In this document: one piece after another, positions 8,239-16,567 of the stretch
How positions within the stretch are numbered: position 1 is the stretch's first letter
How the letters are laid out: each line of letters opens with the position of its first letter
Source of the DNA: Microlunatus lacustris
GTDB taxonomy: Bacteria; Actinomycetota; Actinomycetes; Propionibacteriales; Propionibacteriaceae
Length of the DNA stretch: 64,000 nucleotides
Assembly (NCBI GenBank): GCA_039527025.1
Contig: BAAAJN010000002.1
Coordinates: 62,001-126,000, forward strand
Direction: 5' to 3'
Program-made: the position numbers and the translations under genes
Notes under the pieces: generated by a model
Databases searched by the model: none
What the model saw: the letters and a program-made list of their open reading frames with translations, nothing else
Told to the model about the DNA's origin: nothing

Positions 8239-10347
8239 ATGCCCGAACCGCTCCGCTGCCCGTCCTGCGGGTCGCCCCTGCCGCACGCCGTCCCGGTCTG
8301 CCCGGCCTGCGCACTGCCGCTGAGCGGGCCGCTCGCCGCCGACCTGTGGCGGACCGACCAGCAGCTGCTCGCGCTGCAGCGCCACCGGGCCGAGCTGATC
8401 CACCGGCTGCGCCTGGGCCGCGCCGGCGCGGTCCAGCCTCCCGTCGTCGCCCCGCTCCCGCCGGGGACCGCCCCGGCCCCTCCCGCGGTGGTCCGGGTGG
8501 GAACCGGGACCGGCTGGTCCGGCCAGCAGGTGCTGCTCGGCGTCGGCGCCCTGCTGGTGCTGACCGCCGCCGTGGTCTTCCTCGCCGTGGCCTGGTCGGC
8601 GATCGGGGTCGCCGGGCAGGTGGCGGTGATGGCGGTGCTGACCGCGGTCGCGGCCACGTCGGCCCTGGTGCTCGCCCGGCGCGGCCTGACGGCGACGGCC
8701 GAGACGTTGGCCGTGGTGGCCGTCGGGCTCGCCGTGGCGGACCTCACCGCCGCCCACACCCTCGACCTGGCCGGGCTCGGTCGGCTGGACGCGACCGGGT
8801 ACGCCGCCGGCGCCGCGGCGCTGCTCGCCCTCGCCTGCGGGCTGTGCGCCTGGCGGGCCCCGACGCTGGTCGCGTTCCCGCTGTCCTCCGCGCTGGCCGC
8901 CGGCGCGGTCCCGCTGCTCAGCGTCGCTGCCGCTGACCTCACCGCGACGACGGTGGCCCTGGTCTTCCTGCTGGCCACGGCGGCAGCCGTGCTCGCCGCC
9001 GACCGGCTGGTCCGCCGGTCCGCCACGCGGGTCGCCCTGCGGGTGGTCGCGGTCGGGTACCTGCTGCTGACCTGGGCGGCTGCGGCGGAGCCGGTGCTGG
9101 ACGACCGGCTGCTCGGCGTGGGCGGGCTGACGGCGCTGGTCGCCGTGGCGGCCTGCGTCGGCGCCGCCGCCCGCGCCGGGCTGGGAGGCGGCCTGGACCG
9201 GGTCCGGCACCCGGTGCTGGGTCACAGCGCCCTGCTCGTCGCGGCCCTGACGCTGGCCGGACTGACCCGGCCGACCGACCCGCCCGGTCTCGCCTCGGCC
9301 GCCCTGGCCGCGTCGGCCGCCGTGACCGCCGGGCTGCTGGCCCTCACCCGGCGTCCGCTGGTCCCCGGCGTCGGCGGGGTGGTCCTGCTGGGGGTGCACC
9401 TGCTGGCCGCCGCGGCTCTCGCCCTGACCGGGTTCCGGCACCTCGAGGACGACCGCCCGGGCCCGACCCTGCTCGGCGGGGCGCTGGCCGGGGCCCTGAC
9501 GCTGGTCGGGGTCGCAGCCACCCTCCTCGCCGGCCGCTCCGCACGCCTGCGCAGCGGGGCCACCGGGTACGCCGCAGCCCTCGTCCTGCTCGCCGCCGGC
9601 GTCGCCGTCGCGCCCGCCGGGAGGACGGTGAGCGCGGTCGTGCTCGTGGTGCTCTCCGCCGCCGCCGCGGTGCTGGCCGGCGGGCGGCGGGGTCACCCCG
9701 AGGAGGCGGTGCTGGCGGGGGCCTGGGCCGTCGCCGTGGTCGCCGCGCTCGGGCAGGCTGCGAGGACGGACGAACCCGCCGTGCTGGTGGCCAGCCTGCT
9801 GGCGGTCGCCGGTCTGACCTGCGCCGGCTACGGGCTGCTCCCCCGACGGGGGTGGGCCGCGGTCCTGGCGTCCCTGCTCTGCTCCGCCGCGGTCTGGACC
9901 CTGCTGCTGGACCGCGACGTCGCGACGGTCGAGGCCTACTCGCTGCCGCTCGCGGCGCTGGTCGGCGGGGTCGGGCTGGTCCGGCTGCGGCGCGACCCCT
10001 CGGCGCCCTCCTGGCTCACCGTCGGGCCGGCACTCGGCGTGGGGCTGCTGCCCTCGGCCGTGGCCAGCGTCGACGACCCGTCGCTGACCCGGCCGCTGCT
10101 GGTGCTGACGGCGGGCGCCGCGGTCCTGCTGCTCGGCGTCCGGCTGCGCTGGCAGGCAGCGCTGGTGGTCGGGGCTGTCGCGCTGGCCGTCGTCGCGGTG
10201 TCCCAGCTGGCCCCCTACGCCGTCGGCCTGCCCCGCTGGCTGTCCTTCGGGCTGGTGGGCCTGCTGCTCCTGGTGCTGGGCGCCCGCTACGAGCAGCGGC
10301 GGCGCAACGCCCGGCAGGCGCTGGCCTGGGTGTCCGGCCTGCACTGA
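8239..10347 (+). CDS. SCO7613-type multi-spanning membrane protein with N-terminal zinc ribbon
   Basis: A 702-residue protein that begins with a small zinc-ribbon (CPSCGSPLPHAVPVCPAC, residues 6-23), then a soluble helix (DLWRTDQQLLALQRHRAELIHRL) and from about residue 95 an almost unbroken series of hydrophobic Ala/Leu/Val helices, roughly twenty, to the end. This layout is that of the actinobacterial SCO7613 C-terminal-domain membrane proteins. Its function is unknown; the size and the number of helices make a structural or transport role in the cell membrane plausible. AGGAG five bases before the ATG supports the start. It is transcribed alone or with the methyltransferase 50 bases downstream. 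Confidence 0.8.
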   Translation: MPEPLRCPSCGSPLPHAVPVCPACALPLSGPLAADLWRTDQQLLALQRHRAELIHRLRLGRAGAVQPPVVAPLPPGTAPAPPAVVRVGTGTGWSGQQVLLGVGALLVLTAAVVFLAVAWSAIGVAGQVAVMAVLTAVAATSALVLARRGLTATAETLAVVAVGLAVADLTAAHTLDLAGLGRLDATGYAAGAAALLALACGLCAWRAPTLVAFPLSSALAAGAVPLLSVAAADLTATTVALVFLLATAAAVLAADRLVRRSATRVALRVVAVGYLLLTWAAAAEPVLDDRLLGVGGLTALVAVAACVGAAARAGLGGGLDRVRHPVLGHSALLVAALTLAGLTRPTDPPGLASAALAASAAVTAGLLALTRRPLVPGVGGVVLLGVHLLAAAALALTGFRHLEDDRPGPTLLGGALAGALTLVGVAATLLAGRSARLRSGATGYAAALVLLAAGVAVAPAGRTVSAVVLVVLSAAAAVLAGGRRGHPEEAVLAGAWAVAVVAALGQAARTDEPAVLVASLLAVAGLTCAGYGLLPRRGWAAVLASLLCSAAVWTLLLDRDVATVEAYSLPLAALVGGVGLVRLRRDPSAPSWLTVGPALGVGLLPSAVASVDDPSLTRPLLVLTAGAAVLLLGVRLRWQAALVVGAVALAVVAVSQLAPYAVGLPRWLSFGLVGLLLLVLGARYEQRRRNARQALAWVSGLH

Positions 10348-10399
10348 CGCCGGGGAAAGGGCTGGGCCTGGTCGCACCGGGCCCGTTAGCGTTCCGCCG

Positions 10400-11287
10400 G
10401 TGATCTACCAGCACCCCCTGGCCTACCTGGTGGCGATGGAGGGCCTCGCCCTGCTGCGGGCCTGGGCGGGTGACCACGACCGGGCCTTCGTCGAGGCCCG
10501 GCTGGAGGAGGTCCGGCGGCTGCTGGCCAACCCCGAGCTCGCCGGGCACCCGGGCGTGCTGGTGGAGCCGGGCGCCACGGTCGAGGCCTACCAGCAGTGG
10601 GCGACCAGCTACGACGACCCGGGCAACGGGCTGTTCGACCTGGACGCGCCGGTCCTGGAGGCGCTGTGGGCGGGGCTGCCCGTCGGCACCGCGCTGGACG
10701 CCGCCTGCGGCACCGGCCGGCTGATCCCGCCGCTGCTGGCCCGGGGCCACCGGGTGCTGGGGGTGGACCGGTCCCCCGCCATGCTCGAGCGGGCACGGCG
10801 CCGCGCCCCGGAGGCCGAGCTGCTGCTCGGCGACCTGCACCGGCTGCCCCTGGCCGCGGCGGCGGTCGACCTCGCGGTGACGGGTCTGGCCCTGACCCAC
10901 GTCGACGACCTCGACCCGGTGCTGGTCGAGTTCGCCCGGGTGCTGCGCCCCGGCGGCCACCTCCTCATCTCCGACGTCCACCCCGAGCTGGTGCGGCGGG
11001 GCTCGGTGGTCAAGGCCGAGGGGCCCGACGGGCAGCCGCAGATGGCGGTCAACCGCCGGCACGGCGTCGGGAGCTTCCTGCGCGCCGGACTCGCCGCCGG
11101 CTTCACCCTCCGCGGCTTCGACGAGCAGCCGCACGCCGCCGAGCCGACCGACCCGCTGCCGGAGCCGGCGCGCGAGATCGGGCCGTGGCGGGACTGGCCG
11201 TGGACCCTGCTGGGCTGGGTGCCGGAGGCCGCCCGGTCGGCCTGGGACCAGCCGTCGGTCGTGCTCTTCCACTTCCAGCGGGACTGA
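10400..11287 (+). CDS. Class I SAM-dependent methyltransferase
   Basis: A 295-residue protein. The SAM-binding core begins with ALDAACGTGRLIPPLLARGHRVLGVDRSPAML, motif I at about residues 98-107 and the acidic end of strand 2 (GVDRS). Then follow LLLGDLHRLPL and the motif LRPGGHLLISDVHPEL. About 90 N-terminal residues form a separate helical segment (YLVAMEGLALLRAW), which is not typical of the minimal fold and may determine substrate. The start is the GTG at 10400. The substrate cannot be predicted. It faces the convergent MFS gene with only ten bases between the stop codons. Confidence 0.8.
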   Translation: MIYQHPLAYLVAMEGLALLRAWAGDHDRAFVEARLEEVRRLLANPELAGHPGVLVEPGATVEAYQQWATSYDDPGNGLFDLDAPVLEALWAGLPVGTALDAACGTGRLIPPLLARGHRVLGVDRSPAMLERARRRAPEAELLLGDLHRLPLAAAAVDLAVTGLALTHVDDLDPVLVEFARVLRPGGHLLISDVHPELVRRGSVVKAEGPDGQPQMAVNRRHGVGSFLRAGLAAGFTLRGFDEQPHAAEPTDPLPEPAREIGPWRDWPWTLLGWVPEAARSAWDQPSVVLFHFQRD

Positions 11288-11297
11288 GTCCGCGGCG

Positions 11298-12617
11298 TCA
11301 GAGCGTCGAGCGGTCAGGTCCGGCGCTCGCCAGGGCAGACCCCGGTGCACCCGGGTCGGCGGGCGGTCGGAGGGCGGTCCGCAGGCTGAGGACCGCCATC
11401 GGGACCAGCACGACGGCGGCGACGACCGCCAGGCCCGGGTAGCCCGCCCAGCCCAGCACCAGTCCGGACACCGCCGAGGAGGCGGCGGCCGCCACGTTCA
11501 TGACCGCGTCGGTCGCGCCCTGCACCGAGACCTTGGCCTCGGGGACGACCGACTCCGCCAGCAGCAGCGAGCCGCCGACCATCCCCGCCGACCAGCCCAG
11601 TCCCAGCAGGCCCAGCGCCAGCGAGATGAGCAGCATGCTCGGCTCGTCGGCGAGCGCCGCCAGCACCAGGGCCACGGCGAGGACGGCCACCCCGACCAGC
11701 AGCACGCCGACCGCGGAGATCCGGTCGGCGAGCCAGCCCATCACCGGGCTCGCGCCGTACATCCCGAAGATGTGGATGCTGATCACCAGGCCCACCAGGT
11801 CGAGGGAGAAGCCGAGGTGGTTCATGTGCACCGGCGTCATCACCATCACGCCCACCATGACGGTGTGCGAGCAGGTGATGGCCACCACGGCGAGCCGGGT
11901 CAGCGGGGCCGCCAGGCCCAGCCGGAGGGCCGGCCAGAAGCGGAGCTGCTCGACCGGCGCCCCACCGCTCGCGTCCGTGCTGGCCGGATCCGTCGGGTCG
12001 ACGTCACCGGCAGCGTTGCCGGTCGGACCGGCGGTGGCTCGCGGTGGCGCCAGCCCGAGCGCGATGGTCAGGGCGGCCGCGGCGAAGGCGACGAGGGAGA
12101 ACAGGTACGGGCCGGTCAGCGGCTCGATGCCCAGCGCCTCGCCCAGCCGGGCGCCCACCTCGGAGAGGTTCGGGCCCAGGACCGAGCCCAGCGTGGTGGC
12201 CCACAGCACGACGGACAGGGCGCGGGCGCGGTAGGCCGCGCTGGTCAGCTCCGCCGCGGCGAAGCGGGCCTGCAGCCCCGCGGCCGTGGCCGCCCCGAAA
12301 GCCGCCAGGCCGACGAAGAGCAGGACCACCGACTCCAGCGCCGCTGAGCCGAGCACCAGCAGCGAGCCGACGACGGCCAGCGCGTAGCCGCAGCCCAGAC
12401 CCCAGCGGCGCCCGCGGCGTCCGGCCAACCGGGCGAGCGGGATCGCCCACAGCCCGGCCCCCAGCACCGAGGAGGTCGAGGCCAGGCCGGCGACGACGAC
12501 GGTGCCGGACAGCTGCTCGGCCAGCAGGCCGCCGACGGCCACGCCGCTGGCCACCCCCACCCCGGCCAGCAGCTGGCTCACCACGAGCACGCCGAGCCCG
12601 CTCCGGCGGACACCCAT
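11298..12617 (-). CDS. Major facilitator superfamily transporter
   Basis: A 439-residue protein with twelve predicted membrane helices in two groups of six. The MFS loop between helices 2 and 3 is visible as LARLAGRRGRRWGLG, and the long cytoplasmic linker between the halves is TAGPTGNAAGDVDPTDPASTDASGGAPVEQ (split here by the run of Asp/Ser/Thr). In the second half GWLADRISAVGVLLVG repeats the signature loop. It resembles drug/metabolite efflux proteins of the DHA1 type. No regulator is adjacent. Its start is the ATG at 12617. Confidence 0.85.
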   Translation of the reverse strand: MGVRRSGLGVLVVSQLLAGVGVASGVAVGGLLAEQLSGTVVVAGLASTSSVLGAGLWAIPLARLAGRRGRRWGLGCGYALAVVGSLLVLGSAALESVVLLFVGLAAFGAATAAGLQARFAAAELTSAAYRARALSVVLWATTLGSVLGPNLSEVGARLGEALGIEPLTGPYLFSLVAFAAAALTIALGLAPPRATAGPTGNAAGDVDPTDPASTDASGGAPVEQLRFWPALRLGLAAPLTRLAVVAITCSHTVMVGVMVMTPVHMNHLGFSLDLVGLVISIHIFGMYGASPVMGWLADRISAVGVLLVGVAVLAVALVLAALADEPSMLLISLALGLLGLGWSAGMVGGSLLLAESVVPEAKVSVQGATDAVMNVAAAASSAVSGLVLGWAGYPGLAVVAAVVLVPMAVLSLRTALRPPADPGAPGSALASAGPDRSTL

Positions 12618-12759
12618 CCGATCAGCTCCCTCGGTCGGCCGTCAGGCTAACCCGCCCGGCCGGTCGTGACATCTGTCAGCGCGGGGCCGTGACCGGATCA
12701 CCGGAGCCGGTGACGGGTCGCACTGCAGCCCCGACCCCGGACGCTGGGAGGCTGGAGCC

Positions 12760-13893
12760 ATGACCGAGCACGTCCCCGCCCCGTCCTCACCCGACCACCC
12801 GGGAACCCCGCCGCCGCCGGGGCTGCCGCAGCCCGGGCCACCACCGGCCGGGTACGCCCCGTTCCCGGTACCGCCGGCACCACCGGCCGCGCCCCCCGCA
12901 CCGAGCGCGCTGCCCGTCGAGGAGCGCGAGTACCACCACTTCCTGCGCACCCCGCGGGCGCGCTGGTGGAAGGGCCTGCTGGCCATCGTCACGCTGGTCC
13001 TCGCGTACCTGCTGGTCAGCGTCGTGCTCGCCGGGGCGGCGGTGCTCGTCGACGTGGCCACCGGCCGGGTCCAGACCGAGGACCTCGCCGCCGGTCGGAT
13101 CACCGTGACGCCGATGCTCTTCCTGGCCAACAACCTCGGCCTGGCCCTGCTGACGCCGGTGGCGATGCTGCTGCAGTGGGCCTTCTTCGGCCAGCGCCCC
13201 CGCTGGCTGAGCTCGGTGGCCGGCGGCTTCCGCTGGCGCTGGTTCGGCCGGGCCGCGCTCGTGGTGGTGCCCGTCTGGCTCGTCTACGTCGGGATCACCT
13301 TCCTGCTCTCACCCGAGGAGGTGTCCGGCCGGCTGAGTGAGGACGCCGTGCTGATGCTCGTCGTGGTGCTGCTGACCACCCCGCTGCAGGCGGCCGGCGA
13401 GGAGTACGGCGCCCGCGGCCTGCTGGCCCGCTCGGCCGGCTCCTGGTTCGCCAACCCGCGGACGGCCCTGGTGGTCGGCGGCGTGCTGGCCAACCTCCTG
13501 TTCATGGTGGCCCACGCGGCCACCGACCCGTGGCTGCTCGTCTACTACTTCACCTTCGGCGCCGCGCTCAGCGTGCTGGCCTGGCGGACCGGCGGGCTCG
13601 AGGTGCCGGTCCTGGTGCACGCCGTGAACAACCTGTTCCTGCTGGTGCCGGTGGCGCTCTACGGCGACCTGAGCGGCGCGTTCGAGCGCGGCCCGGGCAC
13701 CGGCGGCCCGGTCATGCTGCTGCCGATGGCCGTCGTGGTGGTGATGGCCGTGGTGCTCAGCTGGTGGGCGCGGCGGAACCGGGTGCAGACCAGCAGTGCC
13801 CCGGGGGCGGTCGCGGGTCCGCCACCGGGCCTGCCCGGCGGCCAGCCGTCCGCCAGCCCCGACCCTCAGGCGGCCAGCACCCCGGAGGGCTGA
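12760..13893 (+). CDS. CPBP-family intramembrane metalloprotease
   Basis: A 377-residue membrane protein. Residues 1-50 are a Pro-rich cytoplasmic extension. The CAAX-protease/bacteriocin-processing (CPBP, Abi) core has the three motifs in order: EEYGAR at about 214-219 (catalytic Glu pair plus Arg), the histidine in FMVAHA at about 252, and HAVNN at 287-291. Related proteins cleave or process membrane peptides or act in stress and bacteriocin immunity. GGAGG eight bases before the ATG supports the start. Its end overlaps the end of the convergent cytochrome P450 gene by 28 bases. Confidence 0.85.
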   Translation: MTEHVPAPSSPDHPGTPPPPGLPQPGPPPAGYAPFPVPPAPPAAPPAPSALPVEEREYHHFLRTPRARWWKGLLAIVTLVLAYLLVSVVLAGAAVLVDVATGRVQTEDLAAGRITVTPMLFLANNLGLALLTPVAMLLQWAFFGQRPRWLSSVAGGFRWRWFGRAALVVVPVWLVYVGITFLLSPEEVSGRLSEDAVLMLVVVLLTTPLQAAGEEYGARGLLARSAGSWFANPRTALVVGGVLANLLFMVAHAATDPWLLVYYFTFGAALSVLAWRTGGLEVPVLVHAVNNLFLLVPVALYGDLSGAFERGPGTGGPVMLLPMAVVVVMAVVLSWWARRNRVQTSSAPGAVAGPPPGLPGGQPSASPDPQAASTPEG

Positions 13894-15131
13894 CCGACGA
13901 CGAGCTCCGCCGGGCCGCGGATGACGGTGCCGCCGCTGCGCCGGCGGAGCCGCCCGGCCCGGCGCAGCTTCGGGTAGCGCCGGGCCAGCTGCTCGACGGC
14001 GACCGTCGCCTCCAGGCGAGCCAGCGGCGCACCGATGCAGTAGTGGACGCCGGCGGAGAACGACAGGTGCTCCGCCTCCGGCGTCCGGGGCCCGACGTAG
14101 CGGTGCAGGTCGAAGCGGTCGGGCTGGTCGAAGACCTCCGGGTCCCGGTTGGCGCCAGCCAGCAGCAGCATCAGCATGGCCCCGCGCGGGATCGGCACCC
14201 CGGCCAGCTCGACGTCGGCGAGCGGGGCGCGGAACGTCCGCTGCACCGGCGGGTCCCAGCGCAGGGTCTCCTCGACGGCCGCCCCGGCCAGCGAGGGGTC
14301 GTCGACGACCTCCTGCCACTGGTCGGGGTGCTGGAGCAGGGCCAGCACGGTGTTGCCGATGAGGTTGACCGTGGTCTCGAAGCCGGCCACCAGCAGCAGC
14401 CGGCAGAGCGGGGCGAGCTCGTCCGCTCGGGCCTCCTGGCCCTCGGCGGCCAGCAGCCTGCTCACCAGGTCGTCGCGCGGCGCGCGGCGGTGGTCCTCGA
14501 AGACCTGCTCCATCAGCGCAGCCAGCCGGCGGTTGGCCTCGATCAGCCGGAAGACGTGGGCAGGAGACTGCACGCCGGCCAGCGCGCTGCCGATCGTCGC
14601 GCCGTCGCGGGCGAAGGCCGCGCTGTCGTCGTCGGGGACGCCCAGCAGGTCGGTGATCACCCGGATGGGCAGCGGCGACGCCAGAGCGGTGACCAGGTCG
14701 AACGGGCCGGCCGGCGGCAGGTCGTCGAGCAGCTCGTCGACGACCGACTCGATGCGCGCCCGGGCCCCGGCCAGGGCCCGGGGGGTGAAGGACGGGGCAA
14801 CCAGCCGGCGCAGCCGGGTGTGGTCCGGCGGGTCGAGCTCCAGGAGCGACAGCCCGCCGTCGGCCGGCCGGAGCGAGTCCTCGGACTGGACACCGAACCC
14901 GCGGTCGCGGAGCACCTCGCGGCAGATCCGGTGGCTGGCGGTCTGGAAGCCGACCAGCGGGGTCGGGACCAGCGGACCGCGGCGGCGCACCTCCTCGTAC
15001 AGCGGGTACGGGTCCCGCCGACCCTCGGCCAGCTGCAGCCGGGCGAAGGGGTCCCGGCCGACGTGCCCGTGCCAGGCGACGGTGGAGCGGACGACGACCA
15101 GTTCCCGGACCAGGGACACCACAGCGTTCAC
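13866..15131 (-). CDS. Cytochrome P450
   Basis: A 421-residue soluble cytochrome P450. The haem-binding loop FSAGVHYCIGAPLARLEA places the axial cysteine near residue 365. The I-helix oxygen-activating motif reads AGFETT, with Phe where most bacterial P450s have His (AGHETT). The K-helix ExxR is in EETLRWDPP, followed by the TFRAPLADVELAGVPIPRG strand. The frame stays open upstream, but the GTG at 15131 has a GAGAGG ribosome site six bases away and gives the expected N-terminus before HVGRDPFARLQL. It catalyses haem-dependent monooxygenation of an unknown substrate; no ferredoxin or reductase gene lies next to it. Confidence 0.88.
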   Translation of the reverse strand: MNAVVSLVRELVVVRSTVAWHGHVGRDPFARLQLAEGRRDPYPLYEEVRRRGPLVPTPLVGFQTASHRICREVLRDRGFGVQSEDSLRPADGGLSLLELDPPDHTRLRRLVAPSFTPRALAGARARIESVVDELLDDLPPAGPFDLVTALASPLPIRVITDLLGVPDDDSAAFARDGATIGSALAGVQSPAHVFRLIEANRRLAALMEQVFEDHRRAPRDDLVSRLLAAEGQEARADELAPLCRLLLVAGFETTVNLIGNTVLALLQHPDQWQEVVDDPSLAGAAVEETLRWDPPVQRTFRAPLADVELAGVPIPRGAMLMLLLAGANRDPEVFDQPDRFDLHRYVGPRTPEAEHLSFSAGVHYCIGAPLARLEATVAVEQLARRYPKLRRAGRLRRRSGGTVIRGPAELVVGQPSGVLAA

Positions 15132-15439
15132 GAGAGACCTCTCGGTGGCGGGCGCCCAGCCGCGCCCTGCCCCCAGTCTGCCTCCGACCACCCCGGTCCG
15201 GCGAGGGTGCGCCGTCGGTACCGGTCCCGGCTCGAGCGTCGGGGGCTCCGGCTGGGCGGTCGCTCCCGCGCCCCGTCGGCGTTCCCGCGCAGGGCGGACC
15301 GACGCCGGCTGAGGTCGTCGGCTGTTCGGGGGACAGGATGGCGACGACGGGGTGGACCGGCCTTCCGGACGCCCTGCCTGAACGGCGCCGCCACCTGCTC
15401 CGTCGTAGCGGGTGGCAGGGGAAGCGGGCGGAGGTGGCC

Positions 15440-16129
15440 ATGGGTGTGCGGCGGGGCCCCCTGCTGGGCCTGACCGGGCAGGCCGCCCTGCTGGTGCTGC
15501 TGGCATCGACGGTCGGGCTCGGTCGGCCTGGCTGGCTCGCCGGTGCGCTGGTGGGGACGGCCACCGCGCTGGCCCTGGCGCGCGGCCTCGAGCGGAGCGC
15601 CGGCCACCGCCTCGGTCCGGCGGACCAGGTCACCCTGCTGCGGACGGTGCTGACCGGCGGGGTCGCCGCCCTGGTCGCCGACGCCTTCGTGCACCCGGCC
15701 GCGACCGGCGCCCTCGTCGGCCTGGCCACGGTCGGCCTGGTGCTCGACGGGGTGGACGGCCGGGTCGCCCGCCGGACCGGGACGGCGTCGGCGTTCGGGG
15801 CCCGCTTCGACGTCGAGGCAGACGCCTTGCTGGTCCTCGTCCTCGCCGTGCACGTGGCCCGTGACGTGGGGCTCTGGGTGCTGCTGGTCCCCGCCCTGCG
15901 CCACCTGTTCGTCCTGGCCGGGCGGAGGCTCTCCTGGCTGCGCGCACCGCTGCCCCCGAGGTACTGGCGCAAGGTGGTGGCCGTCGTCTCCGCCGTCGCC
16001 CTGCTGCTGGCCGCGAGCACGCTCGTCCCGCCGTCGGTGGCCTCGCTGGTGCTGGGTGCTGCCCTCCTGCTGCTGCTCGAGTCGTTCGGCCGGGACGTGC
16101 TCTGGCTGCACCGGCGCCGCACCGGGTGA
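15440..16129 (+). CDS. CDP-alcohol phosphatidyltransferase family protein
   Basis: A 229-residue membrane protein with five to six hydrophobic helices. It carries the complete family signature DG-x2-AR-x8-G-x3-D-x3-D (DGRVAR ... G ARF D VEA D), the metal and CDP binding site, so it should transfer a phosphatidyl or similar group from a CDP-linked donor to an alcohol during lipid synthesis. The order is unusual in that the N-terminal segments before the motif are longer than in PgsA. The frame is open to 15338, but the ATG at 15440 has GGAGG five bases upstream. The acceptor alcohol cannot be told from sequence. Confidence 0.82.
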   Translation: MGVRRGPLLGLTGQAALLVLLASTVGLGRPGWLAGALVGTATALALARGLERSAGHRLGPADQVTLLRTVLTGGVAALVADAFVHPAATGALVGLATVGLVLDGVDGRVARRTGTASAFGARFDVEADALLVLVLAVHVARDVGLWVLLVPALRHLFVLAGRRLSWLRAPLPPRYWRKVVAVVSAVALLLAASTLVPPSVASLVLGAALLLLLESFGRDVLWLHRRRTG

Positions 16130-16157
16130 GCTCGCCGTGGTCGGCCGCCCCGCCGGT

Positions 16158-16439
16158 TCACACGCTCAGCCGCACCGTCACCACGTCCCCCTCGGCCAGC
16201 CCCTCGGCCCGGCGGACGTCGGCCTTGACGGGGACGACGTAGCGCTCCTCCTGCGGCCACAGCGAGGTCGTCCAGGTGGTGGCCCCGACGGTCGCGGTCA
16301 CCGGAACCATCCCCCAGCCGTAGCTGAGGGCCGCGGCGGCTGCCCGCAGGTCGACGCTCTCCTCGTCGGGCACGGTGACGAAGAACCAGGGCGCCGGTCC
16401 CCGCCAGTACCAGAGCACACCGGTGATCTCCCACGTCAC
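16158..16439 (-). CDS. DUF1905 family protein
   Basis: A 93-residue protein beginning MTWEITGVLWYWRGPAPWFFVTVP and ending VKADVRRAEGLAEGDVVTVRLSV, the beta-barrel DUF1905 domain. The central segment SYGWGMVPVTATVGATTWTTSLWPQEERYVVPVK is the usual conserved core. In other bacteria this domain often precedes a YdeI-like domain; here it stands alone. No function is established. The start is the GTG at 16439. It is convergent with the phosphatidyltransferase gene. Confidence 0.8.
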   Translation of the reverse strand: MTWEITGVLWYWRGPAPWFFVTVPDEESVDLRAAAAALSYGWGMVPVTATVGATTWTTSLWPQEERYVVPVKADVRRAEGLAEGDVVTVRLSV

Positions 16440-16567
16440 GCCCTCAGACTAGGGACACCGGTGGTGCGGCGCGAGGGCCGGCGGGCCCCCCGGGACCGGT
16501 CCGGCGGAGCCGCGCTGGCAGGCTCTGAACCGTCAGCACCGCCGCGACCACCCTCAGCAGGAGCACG

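Noticed and set aside
7810..10377. An 855-residue open frame on the minus strand opposite the SCO7613-type gene, and similar long frames opposite 13.3-16.4 kb and 16.7-19.5 kb
   Set aside because: They are low-complexity Gln/Gly/Arg/His/Asp-rich readings made by the GC-rich third positions of the genes on the other strand, with no conserved motif.
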